A stretch of DNA of 20,089 nucleotides, from assembly GCA_964560135.1 (NCBI GenBank), contig CAZLKN010000054.1, forward strand, positions 1 to 20,089, in the 5' to 3' direction. Under the pieces are notes generated by a model that had not been told where the DNA came from, ran no database searches, and saw only the letters and a list, made by a program, of their open reading frames with translations. This DNA comes from CAZLKN01 sp964560135 (GTDB taxonomy: Bacteria; Actinomycetota; JAICYB01). Made by a program: the position numbers and the translations under genes. This document shows, in pieces, positions 7,957 to 15,506 of the stretch; position 1 is the stretch's first letter, and each line of letters starts with the position of its first letter.

Positions 7957-9207
7957 TCAGCCGAACCGCACCCGCGAGGACAGACCGACGAGGGCACGCA
8001 TCGTCGCGTCCCCGGCCGTCCCGCCCTGCTCCCGGTACAGGTTGGCCATGAGCTTGAACACGAACGACATCAGCGGCGGAACCCGCATGCCGAGCTGGGT
8101 CGCCGCTCGCATCACGGGCGGTTTGCCGACCAGCCGCACGAACGTGCGTCCCAGGCGGTAGTACGGCCCCCAGAGCGCGTCCAGACGGGCCTCGTAGTCG
8201 GACAGGTCCGTGGCCCCCGGCCCGTCCAGCGCGGCCAGGAGGGTCTCGGCCCCCGCCACGCCGGACTCCACGGCCTCGGAGATCCCTTCGCCGTTGAAGG
8301 GATTCACCACACCGGCGGCGTCGCCGACGGCGAGGGCGCCGGGCCGCCACGGGGGCCACACCGCGAACCCCATCGGCAACCGCCAGCCCTTCAGCTGCCC
8401 CCGGCGGCGCAGTTCCTCGATCCCCGGCAGCTCCCAGGAACGGGGCAGGCCCCGGAGGAAGGCGTCCATCAGATGGGCGGTGTTGACCTCCCGCCACCCG
8501 CGGTACGTGCTCAGGAGTCCCACGCCGACGTTGATCCGTCCTTCCCCCATCGGGAACACCCAGCCGTAGCCGGGGAGCAGCACGCCGTCGTCGCGCAGCT
8601 CTAGGAAGCTCTCGATCACTCCATCGTCGTCCACCGGACGCGCGGCCTCGAAATGCGCGCGCATGGCCAGCCCGATCGGCCGGGAGTCGAGGCGCGTCAT
8701 CCCCAAGGCCCTGGCCACCCGCGACGATGCCCCGTCCGCGGCCACGACCGCTCCGGCGCGTACCTCACGCTCGGAGCCGTCCTGCTTGATCACGGCCCCC
8801 GTGACGATCCCGCCATCCACGACGGGGGCCCGGACCTCGGCCCCCTCCCGCACCTCGGCCCCCGCGGCCTGGGCGTGACGGAGCAGCATCTCGTCGAGGT
8901 CGGTCCGGGCCATGACGTAGCCGTGGTCGGGGAAGGACTCGGACACCGGCCATCCGAACTCGAGCGTCCGGCCGGCTCCGAAGACCCTGAGCCGGTCGAC
9001 GCGGTTGGACCGTTTCAGCTCCGCGTCGAGGCCGAGGTCGGCCACGGCCTTCACGGCGCGGGGAGTGAGACCGTCGCCGCACGGCTTGTCCCGGGGGAAG
9101 ACGGCCTTGTCGCAGACCAGCACCCGGGCCCCGGCGGACGCCAGCCGCCAGGCGGTGGATGAGCCGGCAGGGCCTGCGCCCGCCACGATGACGTCGTATC
9201 GGTCCAC
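7957..9207 (-). CDS. Geranylgeranyl reductase-family flavoprotein, probable menaquinone reductase MenJ
   Basis: This 416-residue FAD protein probably saturates isoprene units of the menaquinone side chain, as mycobacterial MenJ does. The N-terminus has the dinucleotide fold GAGPAG (residues 10-15), then the PCGDGLTPRAV segment typical of geranylgeranyl reductases. Near residue 295 comes GDAAGVVNPFNGEGI, the second FAD motif. The C-terminal part is helical and variable. It starts with GTG at 9207, with only a weak ribosome site. Position directly upstream of nuoA on the same strand is a recurrent actinobacterial arrangement and supports a respiratory quinone role. Reduction of another prenyl chain, such as a carotenoid or lipid, cannot be excluded from sequence. 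Confidence 0.85.
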   Translation of the reverse strand: MDRYDVIVAGAGPAGSSTAWRLASAGARVLVCDKAVFPRDKPCGDGLTPRAVKAVADLGLDAELKRSNRVDRLRVFGAGRTLEFGWPVSESFPDHGYVMARTDLDEMLLRHAQAAGAEVREGAEVRAPVVDGGIVTGAVIKQDGSEREVRAGAVVAADGASSRVARALGMTRLDSRPIGLAMRAHFEAARPVDDDGVIESFLELRDDGVLLPGYGWVFPMGEGRINVGVGLLSTYRGWREVNTAHLMDAFLRGLPRSWELPGIEELRRRGQLKGWRLPMGFAVWPPWRPGALAVGDAAGVVNPFNGEGISEAVESGVAGAETLLAALDGPGATDLSDYEARLDALWGPYYRLGRTFVRLVGKPPVMRAATQLGMRVPPLMSFVFKLMANLYREQGGTAGDATMRALVGLSSRVRFG

Positions 9208-9229
9208 GGCAGGCCCACTCTACGCGGTG

Positions 9230-9249
9230 GTCCCCGCGGACGCGGGGAC
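9230..9249 (-). terminator. GC hairpin, likely terminator of the cupredoxin gene
   Basis: A perfect 8-bp stem (GTCCCCGC paired with GCGGGGAC) closes a 4-base loop. It begins five bases beyond the stop codon of the tandem cupredoxin gene on the minus strand. There is no U tract, which is common for terminator-like hairpins in GC-rich actinobacteria. It separates the ctaAB-cupredoxin unit from the menJ-nuo unit. Confidence 0.6.
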
Positions 9250-9254
9250 GCGCG

Positions 9255-10304
9255 TCAGCGGAAGACCGCCGTCCCGTTCATGAACGGGTGGACGTCGCAG
9301 TGGAAGTAGTAGGTCCCGGGTGCGGGCGCGGTGAACGTCTCCTCGCGGGTGTCGGGCCCGGGGAAGATCTCACCCTCGAAGATCGGCTCGGCCTGCGTCT
9401 CGTCGGTGTAGATCGCCACGTTGTGGGGGACGCTATCCTCGTTGGTCAGCACGATGGTGACCTCGGTCTCGGCGGCCAGGACAATCTCGTCGGTATCGAA
9501 CTCGATCTGCTCGGCCATCATGTCGACCTCGGTCGGTGGGGCGTCGTCCGCGGGCGCCGGTGCTTCTGCCTCCTCCACGAACTCCGCCACACCGTTCATG
9601 CTCGGGTGGACGTCGCAGTGGAAGTAGTACTCACCTGGATCCGGGGCGGCGAACTCGTACTCCTGCGTTTCGGGCCCCGTGAACAGCTCCCCGACGAAGA
9701 TCTCCTCGGACAGCGTCTCGTCGGTGTAGATCGCCACGTTGTGCTGGGCCCGGTCCTCGTTGCGCAGCACGACGGTCACGTCGGTGTTCGCCGGGAGAAC
9801 GATGCGGTCGAGGTCGAACTCGATGCCGGCCGCCACGATCTCCACCGTGTCGGTCACGGTGGGCACGTCGGGGGTCTCGTCGGGTACGGGCTCCGGCGGC
9901 GCGAACTCCTGCTGGATGGCCACGGCGTTCACGACGTAGAGGAGCGCGAAGACCGGGATCACCACGTAGGCGGCGTACAGCCACCTGGGGACGCGGCCCA
10001 CGGTCTGACCGATCCCGGCGACGGTCTCCTCCTCCGGCTCCTCGGAGACCTCGGGCTCGGGCTCCGTTCCCGCCCGGGCCAGCTCCTGCCGGCTGCGGAC
10101 CCAACGATCCAACGCGACGGCACCGATGATGATCGCCAGGGCGATTCCGACGAACAAGACCGACAGCACGAACACGGCGTTGGCGTCCGTGGCGATCCCG
10201 CGGGCGCCCTCCGTGGCCTCGGGGAGCGGGCCACAGGACGCGGCGGCGACGAGTGTCACCGCGAGAAGGACCGCGCGGGCCCCCAGCAACCTCACGAGCC
10301 TCAT
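9255..10304 (-). CDS. Lipoprotein with two transmembrane helices and two tandem blue-copper (cupredoxin) domains
   Basis: The 349-residue protein starts with a signal peptide ending in a lipobox-like AASC (C24). Two hydrophobic helices follow, at about 43-65 and 109-130, joined by an acidic linker. Two cupredoxin domains make up the rest, about residues 150-243 and 258-349. Each has a complete type 1 copper set: H188, C230, H233, M236 and H294, C336, H339, M342. The C-x2-H-x2-M loop (CDVHPFM in the second) has amicyanin spacing. Lipid anchor, two helices and an external copper domain resemble cytochrome oxidase subunit II, but the CuA motif is absent. The ATG at 10304 has an AGAGG site. It is downstream of ctaAB on the same strand. 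Electron shuttling between membrane complexes is likely; partner unknown. Confidence 0.85.
   Translation of the reverse strand: MRLVRLLGARAVLLAVTLVAAASCGPLPEATEGARGIATDANAVFVLSVLFVGIALAIIIGAVALDRWVRSRQELARAGTEPEPEVSEEPEEETVAGIGQTVGRVPRWLYAAYVVIPVFALLYVVNAVAIQQEFAPPEPVPDETPDVPTVTDTVEIVAAGIEFDLDRIVLPANTDVTVVLRNEDRAQHNVAIYTDETLSEEIFVGELFTGPETQEYEFAAPDPGEYYFHCDVHPSMNGVAEFVEEAEAPAPADDAPPTEVDMMAEQIEFDTDEIVLAAETEVTIVLTNEDSVPHNVAIYTDETQAEPIFEGEIFPGPDTREETFTAPAPGTYYFHCDVHPFMNGTAVFR
9285..9743. repeat. Intragenic tandem duplication within the cupredoxin gene (318-bp period)
   Basis: Two blocks recur exactly at a distance of 318 bases: 9285-9311 matches 9603-9629 (27 bases) and 9397-9425 matches 9715-9743 (29 bases). 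The period equals 106 codons, the same offset as between the copper ligands of the two domains. The identity at DNA level, including third positions, points to a fairly recent domain duplication or continued gene conversion. Confidence 0.85.
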
Positions 10305-10328
10305 CTAGGAACCTCTCTTTTCGAGCAG

Positions 10329-10345
10329 GCGCCCGGCGCGGGCGC
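10329..10345. other. GC-rich hairpin between ctaAB and the cupredoxin gene
   Basis: A perfect 7-bp stem (GCGCCCG with CGGGCGC) closes a 3-base loop. It lies 67 bases after the ctaAB stop and 25 bases before the cupredoxin ATG on the minus strand. No U tract follows. It may attenuate or terminate ctaAB transcripts, or form a leader structure for the cupredoxin mRNA; the sequence does not decide. Confidence 0.4.
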
Positions 10346-10411
10346 GGGTCCGCGAAACGCTGTGCGGTAAGGATGACAACACACCTGGAGAGCGGCCACA
10401 ACCCACGGGCG

Positions 10412-12193
10412 TCAGCTGAGCATGCTGTCGGCGGCGATCGCGGCGAACAGCAGCGCGAGGTAGCTGAGCGAGTACCGGAACAGTCCCATGGCACTCTGTG
10501 CCGTCGGGTTGAGCCGCAGCCGGAGGGCGAGGATCACGAACCCGGCACCCAGCCCCACCGCCGCGGCCGCGTACACCAGACCCATCGGCGCGACGGGGAG
10601 CAGCGAGAAGGTGACCGGCAGGAGCACCAGCGTGTAGGCGAGGATCTGCCCGGTGGTATGACCCACCGGACGCACCACGGGCAGCATCGGCACCCCCGCG
10701 GCGGCGTAATCGTCGCGGTACTTCATCGCCAGCGCCCAGAAGTGCGGCGGCGTCCAGAAGAAGATGATGGCGAACAGGATCCACGCCTCCAGAGCCAGCG
10801 TCCCGGTGACGGCGGCCCAGCCCACGAGGACGGGGACCGCGCCCGCGGCTCCCCCGATCACGATGTTCTGGGGGGTCGTCCGCTTGAGCCACACTGTGTA
10901 GACGAGGACGTAGAAGAGGATCGCGCTCAGGGCCAGCAGCGCCGCCAGCAGGTTCACGACGACGGCCAGGAGGCCGAAGCCGGCCAGACCGAGCGCCACA
11001 CCGAACAGCAGGGCGTGGGTGGGTTCGATCCGGTGCGCGGGAAGGGGTCGCGCGCGCGTGCGATTCATCTTCTCGTCGATATCACGCTCGAGGAACTGGT
11101 TGATGGCGTTCGCGCTCCCGGCAGTCATCATCCCACCGGCCAGCGTCGCGGCGACGAGCCCGAGGGACGGGAAGCCGCCGGCGGCCAGCATCATCGCCGG
11201 GACGGTGGTGACGAGCAGGAGCACCACGATGCGCGGCTTCGTGAGGCGCACGTACGCCCGCACGCGGTCGGTGAAGGCCTCCCCGCCGCGGGGCGCGGGT
11301 CCGGCGGCGCCCGTGGGGGCCGGTGCCGCCCGGGCGGATACCACGAGCGCCCACAACAGACCCCAGATGACCGCGGACAGCGTCACGTGTGCGATCACGG
11401 CGGCGGGGGCGAGGACGGTCCAGATGTTCGCGGCCCCCACGAGGATCTGCGCGGTGAACGCCACCCACACCCCGGCCGCGAGGGACCGGACGTCCGGGCG
11501 GGGGTCGCGGCGCGCACGCAGAGCGAGGGCGGTCACGTGCCCGAAGACGGCCAGCGCGAGCAGACGGTGCAGGACGTGCAGCGCCGCGGGCTCCGAGGCC
11601 ACGCCCGGAAGGATGCTGCCACCCATCAGCGGCCAGTCGGGGAATACGAGACCGGCCCCCTTCTCCCGTACGAGCGCGCCCACGACGAGCAGCACGAAGG
11701 TGCCCGCGATGGCCCCGGAGACCATCCCCGCCAGGCGCCGGTGCTCACCGGCGGCCCGAGGGCGGCCCGATGTGCGGGCAGCCGCGTGGATGGACACCGT
11801 CAGCCCGACGAGGGCCAGCGCAAGGACGAAGTGGGCGGACACGTAGGCGGCATGCAACTCGGAGGTGACGACCACACGTCCGAGGAGGGCCTGGGCGATC
11901 ACCGTCACCAGCGCGGCGTAGGCAGCGACCACGAACCCCCGGCGGGCTCCCGTCCATCTGTGGGCGCCCCACACCAGAGCGAGGATCAGGAGCACGACCA
12001 CGCCCGCAACCGCCCGATGGGCGTACTCGATCACGGCGTGGTACTCGAGCGGGGCGACCCATCCGCCGACGCACCTCGGCCATTCGTCCAGGCAGCCGAG
12101 CCCGGACCCGGTGGCGCGTACGAGCGCGCCAAGGCCGACGAGCCCCAGTGTGGTGGTAGCGGTTGCCAGCGCGAGCCGGCGGAAGCGAGTCAC
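10412..12193 (-). CDS. Fused heme A synthase (CtaA) and heme O synthase (CtaB, protoheme farnesyltransferase)
   Basis: One 593-residue polytopic protein covers two successive steps of heme A synthesis. The N-terminal part (about 1-290) is COX15/CtaA. It has the disulfide pair C34/C41, the catalytic-type glutamate E56 and histidines H59, H121, H209 and H269, equivalent to the heme ligands of Bacillus CtaA. The C-terminal part (about 305-593) is a UbiA-family prenyltransferase: the first aspartate motif is N365 to D371/D373 (NQFLERDIDEKMN), and the second is YRDDYAAAGVPMLP from Y492. In reaction order heme O is made by the C-terminal half, then hydroxylated by the N-terminal half. The GTG at 12193 has an AGGAGG site. 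A heme A-containing oxidase is therefore expected elsewhere in the genome. Confidence 0.94.
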   Translation of the reverse strand: MTRFRRLALATATTTLGLVGLGALVRATGSGLGCLDEWPRCVGGWVAPLEYHAVIEYAHRAVAGVVVLLILALVWGAHRWTGARRGFVVAAYAALVTVIAQALLGRVVVTSELHAAYVSAHFVLALALVGLTVSIHAAARTSGRPRAAGEHRRLAGMVSGAIAGTFVLLVVGALVREKGAGLVFPDWPLMGGSILPGVASEPAALHVLHRLLALAVFGHVTALALRARRDPRPDVRSLAAGVWVAFTAQILVGAANIWTVLAPAAVIAHVTLSAVIWGLLWALVVSARAAPAPTGAAGPAPRGGEAFTDRVRAYVRLTKPRIVVLLLVTTVPAMMLAAGGFPSLGLVAATLAGGMMTAGSANAINQFLERDIDEKMNRTRARPLPAHRIEPTHALLFGVALGLAGFGLLAVVVNLLAALLALSAILFYVLVYTVWLKRTTPQNIVIGGAAGAVPVLVGWAAVTGTLALEAWILFAIIFFWTPPHFWALAMKYRDDYAAAGVPMLPVVRPVGHTTGQILAYTLVLLPVTFSLLPVAPMGLVYAAAAVGLGAGFVILALRLRLNPTAQSAMGLFRYSLSYLALLFAAIAADSMLS

Positions 12194-12200
12194 GCGATCC

Positions 12201-12225
12201 TCCTGGAGGTGAACAGGCGCCAGGA
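12201..12225 (-). promoter_or_regulatory. Small inverted repeat next to the ctaAB ribosome binding site
   Basis: TCCTGG (12201-12206) and CCAGGA (12220-12225) can pair around a 13-base loop. On the minus strand the proximal arm overlaps the AGGAGG ribosome site of ctaAB, so the fold could limit translation. A TAGGCT (TAnnnT) possible -10 lies just upstream on the same strand. The stem is short and may be chance. Confidence 0.25.
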
Positions 12226-12273
12226 AGCCTACCGCAGTAGCGCGTGCCGGTCCGAAGCAAGGACACTGGGGGC

Positions 12274-13338
12274 GTGGTTCAGGCTCCCCCGAACTCCCAG
12301 ACGGCGCTGCGCCGACGCGTCACCGAGGAGTTGTTCGCATTCCTCGAGGAGGAACGCGGATGGCTCGATCTCGAGATCCAGCCGCTGCTCGACGAGCTCG
12401 AAGCCGTGGTCTCGGCGGGCGGCAAGCGGCTGCGTCCGATCTTCTGCTACTGGGGCCATCGCGCCGCGGGCGGCGCGGACGGCCCCCCGATCGTCCGTGC
12501 CGGCGCTGCCCTGGAGATGCTCCACACCTTCGCGATCGTGCACGACGACGTGATGGACCGGTCCCCGATGCGCAGGGGCAGGCTGTCGTCGTTCCAGGTT
12601 CTCGCCGAGCTCGCGCGCGGCATCGGTCACCGGGGTGACCCCGAGCGGTTCGGTGTCTCAGCCGCGGTGCTCACCGGCGACCTCGCCCTGGTCCTCGCCG
12701 ACCGGCTGCTGGCCACGGCGGGCTTTCCGGCCGACCGGATGGCGGCGGCGGTCGTGCTGTTCGATCGCATGCGCATCCGGGCCATCGCGGGCCAGTACCT
12801 CGACCTGCTGGCCGCACACCGCGGCGAAGCCGACGAGGCGACGGCCCGGAGGATCGGGTCGCTCAAGGCCGCCGGCTATACGGTGGCCGATCCGCTGGCG
12901 ATCGGCGCCACGCTCGCCGGCGGAAGCGCCGAGGTGCTCGAGGTACTGGAAGCCTACGGCCGCCCCCTGGGTGAGGCCTTCCAGGTGCGCGACGACGTGC
13001 TCGGCGTGTTCGGCGATCCCGAACGCACGGGGAAGGACCGAGACTCCGACCTGCGGGAAGGCAAGCAGACGGTGCTGGTCGCCAAGGCCCGGGCGTCGGC
13101 CTCCGACCGCGACCGCAGGTTCCTGGAGGACCACATCGGCGACCCCGACCTCGATCCGGAGGACGGCCGCCGGATCCGGGAGATTCTGCTGCGGACCGGT
13201 GCCCTCGATGCCGGCCTCGAGCTGATCGGAGAGCTGACCGCCGAGGCCAAGGCTGCGCTTCGTCCCGACCTGGCCACCCCCGAGGCCCGGGCGGCGCTGG
13301 CGGCGCTGGCCGACCAGGTCTCGGTGCGGGACGCCTGA
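12274..13338 (+). CDS. Polyprenyl diphosphate synthase (short-chain trans type, FPP/GGPP synthase-like)
   Basis: The enzyme condenses isopentenyl diphosphate with allylic diphosphates. The product from the GTG at 12274 has 354 residues, with GGKRLRP (49-55), the first aspartate-rich motif HDDVMDRSPMRRG (DDVMD 91-95) and the second, DDVLGVFGD (240-248), followed by GKD. The FARM region resembles actinobacterial IdsA-type GGPP synthases. It stands divergent to ctaAB, whose CtaB half uses farnesyl diphosphate, and near the MenJ-like reductase, so it may feed heme O or quinone synthesis. The start is uncertain: a GTG at 12244 is in frame, but an AAGGA ten bases upstream favours 12274. The ABC ATPase gene follows after ten bases. 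Confidence 0.9.
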   Translation: MVQAPPNSQTALRRRVTEELFAFLEEERGWLDLEIQPLLDELEAVVSAGGKRLRPIFCYWGHRAAGGADGPPIVRAGAALEMLHTFAIVHDDVMDRSPMRRGRLSSFQVLAELARGIGHRGDPERFGVSAAVLTGDLALVLADRLLATAGFPADRMAAAVVLFDRMRIRAIAGQYLDLLAAHRGEADEATARRIGSLKAAGYTVADPLAIGATLAGGSAEVLEVLEAYGRPLGEAFQVRDDVLGVFGDPERTGKDRDSDLREGKQTVLVAKARASASDRDRRFLEDHIGDPDLDPEDGRRIREILLRTGALDAGLELIGELTAEAKAALRPDLATPEARAALAALADQVSVRDA

Positions 13339-13348
13339 GGGAGGGAGG

Positions 13349-14260
13349 GTGGCACCCGTCATCGAGGTCGAACAGCTCGTCAAGCGCTACGGCGCAACGG
13401 CGGCCGTGGACGAGCTGTCCTTCACCGTCTCCGCCGGCGAGGTCTTCGCCCTGCTCGGGCCGAACGGTGCCGGCAAGACCACGACGATCGAGATCCTGGA
13501 GGGTCTCCGGGCCCCCGACTCCGGCCACGTCCGCGTCCTCGGGACCGATCCCCGGCGGGGCGGAGGACCACTCGCCGCCCGCATCGGGGTGATGCCGCAG
13601 GACGGTGCTCTCTACGCCGGGATCCGCGCCGAGGAGGCGCTCCGGCTGTTCGCGTCCTTCTATCCGCAGCCTGCGGACACCGACGAGCTCATCGATCGTC
13701 TCGGCCTGGACGCCGTCCGCCGCACCACCTACCGGCACCTGTCCGGAGGGGAGCGCCAGCGCCTGTCGCTGGCCCTAGCCTTGGTGGGCCGGCCGGAGCT
13801 CGCGTTCCTCGACGAGCCCACCGCGGGGATGGACGTCCATGCCCGGAGACGGACCTGGGAGATCCTCGCCGAGGCGAAGATCCGTGGGGTGACGGTGCTG
13901 CTCACCACCCACCTCCTCGAGGAGGCGGAGCAGCTCGCGGACCGCGTCGCGATCATGCACCGTGGGCGGCTGGCAGCTGTGGGCTCGCCGGCCGAGCTCA
14001 CGGCGTCGGCCGGACGCGACCTCCGATTCCGGACCGACGCGGACATCGACCTCGGGGCCCTGGCCACAGCCTTGGGGGCCGAGGTGACCCGCGAGCGCAC
14101 CGGCACGTACCGCGTGGCGCTGGCCGCACCCACCCCCAGGCTGGTGGCGGCGCTCACGTCGTGGCTGGAGTCCCGCGAGGTGCTGGTGCGGGAGCTGTCC
14201 GTCGGCAGCCGCACCCTGGAGGAGGCGTTCATCGCGCTGACCGGCGGGGAGGACACATGA
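13349..14260 (+). CDS. ABC transporter ATP-binding protein (DrrA-like exporter class)
   Basis: This 303-residue ATPase powers the permease encoded next to it. It shows Walker A GPNGAGKTT (37-45), a Q loop in VMPQDG, the signature LSGGE (131-135), Walker B LAFLDEP (151-157) and the switch histidine H188. A C-terminal extension of about 90 residues ending in SRTLEEAFIALTGGED is typical of DrrA/ABC-2 exporter ATPases. The GTG start follows a GAGGGAGG ribosome site, and the stop overlaps the permease ATG (ATGA). ATPase-permease pairs of this kind lie beside ctaA in mycobacteria, so a link to heme or oxidase biogenesis is plausible but unproved. The substrate cannot be named. Confidence 0.93.
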   Translation: MAPVIEVEQLVKRYGATAAVDELSFTVSAGEVFALLGPNGAGKTTTIEILEGLRAPDSGHVRVLGTDPRRGGGPLAARIGVMPQDGALYAGIRAEEALRLFASFYPQPADTDELIDRLGLDAVRRTTYRHLSGGERQRLSLALALVGRPELAFLDEPTAGMDVHARRRTWEILAEAKIRGVTVLLTTHLLEEAEQLADRVAIMHRGRLAAVGSPAELTASAGRDLRFRTDADIDLGALATALGAEVTRERTGTYRVALAAPTPRLVAALTSWLESREVLVRELSVGSRTLEEAFIALTGGEDT

Positions 14261-14979
14261 CCGTGCGTGGCACGATCGCCCTCGCCCGGATGGAGCTGCT
14301 GCTCACGCTTCGCCGGGGGGAGAGCCTCCTCGTCACCCTCGGGATCCCCCTCGGACTCCTCCTGTTCTTCGGCACCGTGGACGTGCTGCCCGTCGACGGG
14401 CCGACCCTGGACTTCCTGGTGCCCGGGGTCCTGGCACTGTCGGTGATCGCCGAGGGAACGGTGAGCCTCGGGATCGCCACGGCGTTCGAGCGCCAGGGCG
14501 GCGTCCTCCAGCGCCTCGGAGTCACCCCCCTGGGCCGGTCGGGGCTGCTGACCGCCAAGCTCGTCGTGGTCGGGACGGTCGTGGTGCTCCAGACGGCGAT
14601 CGTGATCGCCGCCGGAGCGGCACTGGGGTGGCGTCCCGCGGGTTCGGTGCCGCTCGCCGCAGGTGTCCTGGCCCTCGGCGTGGTGGCCTTCACGGGCCTG
14701 GGATTCGTCCTCGCCGGGAACCTCCGTGCCGAGACCACGCTGGCCGCCGCCAACGGGCTGTTCCTCGTGTTCCTGCTCCTCGGGGGTGTGGTCGTTCCTG
14801 TGGCCGGCCTGCCCGGCCCCCTGGCGTCCGCGGCGCAGGTGCTGCCCGCCGAACCCCTGACATCGTCGCTCCGGGCCGCACTCGAGGCCACCTCGATCGA
14901 GGCCCGCTCCCTCGCCGGGCTGTCCGCGTGGGCCGTCGGTGCCTCCGTCCTCGCTCTGCGGACCTTCCGGTGGAGCTGA
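14257..14979 (+). CDS. ABC-2 type transporter permease
   Basis: This 240-residue membrane protein has about six hydrophobic segments and no recognised catalytic motif. It fits ABC-2 exporter permeases: a short cytoplasmic N-terminus with MELLLTLRRGES, a first helix (LLVTLGIPLGLLLFF), the central FERQGGVLQRLGVTPLG coupling segment, and a late segment GLPGPLASAAQVLPAEPLTSSLRA. The ATG at 14257 overlaps the ATPase stop by four bases, so the two are coupled. It probably dimerises to form the channel with the neighbouring ATPase. The substrate is unknown. Confidence 0.9.
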   Translation: MTVRGTIALARMELLLTLRRGESLLVTLGIPLGLLLFFGTVDVLPVDGPTLDFLVPGVLALSVIAEGTVSLGIATAFERQGGVLQRLGVTPLGRSGLLTAKLVVVGTVVVLQTAIVIAAGAALGWRPAGSVPLAAGVLALGVVAFTGLGFVLAGNLRAETTLAAANGLFLVFLLLGGVVVPVAGLPGPLASAAQVLPAEPLTSSLRAALEATSIEARSLAGLSAWAVGASVLALRTFRWS

Positions 14980-14984
14980 CGGGA

Positions 14985-14990
14985 TATCGT
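14985..14990 (+). promoter_or_regulatory. Possible leaderless promoter -10 element of the lipoprotein gene
   Basis: TATCGT fits TAnnnT and ends seven bases before the ATG at 14997. No ribosome binding site is visible there. Such spacing places the transcription start on the A of the ATG, as in leaderless actinobacterial genes. No clear -35 was found. Confidence 0.3.
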
Positions 14991-14996
14991 CGTCCC

Positions 14997-15506
14997 ATGG
15001 GGACCTGGATCCGTGGCGGCCGGGGCGTGGTGGCCGTCGTGCTGTTGGCCGTGCTCCTCGGGGGCTGCGCCCGGGAGACCGACCTCGGCCCCCTGCGCCT
15101 GGAGGTGCCCGACGGGTGGACCCTCACCCGGACCGGGAACACGATCAAGCTGACCGACGGGAGCCTCGGGGACCCGACCGGGACGGAACCCGGCTCCGCC
15201 ACCGCCGTGTTCGACATCTTCCTGGAAAGCGATCACACCCCCGAGACCTACCGCGAGCTGCTGGAGGACAACGACGTCGGAGCGGCCGAGGAACGCCTGA
15301 CGATCGACGGCCACGAGGCGATCGGATTCGAGTACGCCGGAGCGGCTTTCGCGGGCAGGCAATACGCGGTGGTCATCCCCACCTACCGGATCCACATCGT
15401 CTACCGCGCCGCATTCCCCAACGACGACGCCGCCTACCAGGCCGGGATGAGCGGCCTCCGGCGCACGCTGCGGTCGATCCGCTTCACGGAACCGCCGCCG
15501 ACCTAG
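14997..15506 (+). CDS. Small lipoprotein, PsbP/DcrB-like fold suspected
   Basis: The 169-residue product begins with a signal peptide and the lipobox LLGGC (C24), so it should be lipid-anchored outside the membrane. The mature part starts with LRLEVPDGWTL and ends with a helix-like stretch SGLRRTLRSIRFTEP. This pattern (VPxGW strand, mixed strands, final helix) recalls the PsbP/DcrB/Mog1-like fold of many small bacterial lipoproteins; that is only a resemblance. It follows the ABC permease by 17 bases, and may have its own leaderless start. Its stop codon overlaps the stop of the convergent 36-residue membrane peptide gene. Function unknown. Confidence 0.85.
   Translation: MGTWIRGGRGVVAVVLLAVLLGGCARETDLGPLRLEVPDGWTLTRTGNTIKLTDGSLGDPTGTEPGSATAVFDIFLESDHTPETYRELLEDNDVGAAEERLTIDGHEAIGFEYAGAAFAGRQYAVVIPTYRIHIVYRAAFPNDDAAYQAGMSGLRRTLRSIRFTEPPPT

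Noticed and set aside
7467..7997. Extended N-terminus for NuoB (337 residues)
   Set aside because: The additional residues are low-complexity and overlap nuoA and its promoter region; MGLEERLP is the family start.
10253..12553. Long plus-strand open frame of 766 codons opposite ctaAB
   Set aside because: It is antisense to a clear CtaA-CtaB gene, rich in R, G, H and Q without any domain, and arises from codon bias in GC-rich DNA.
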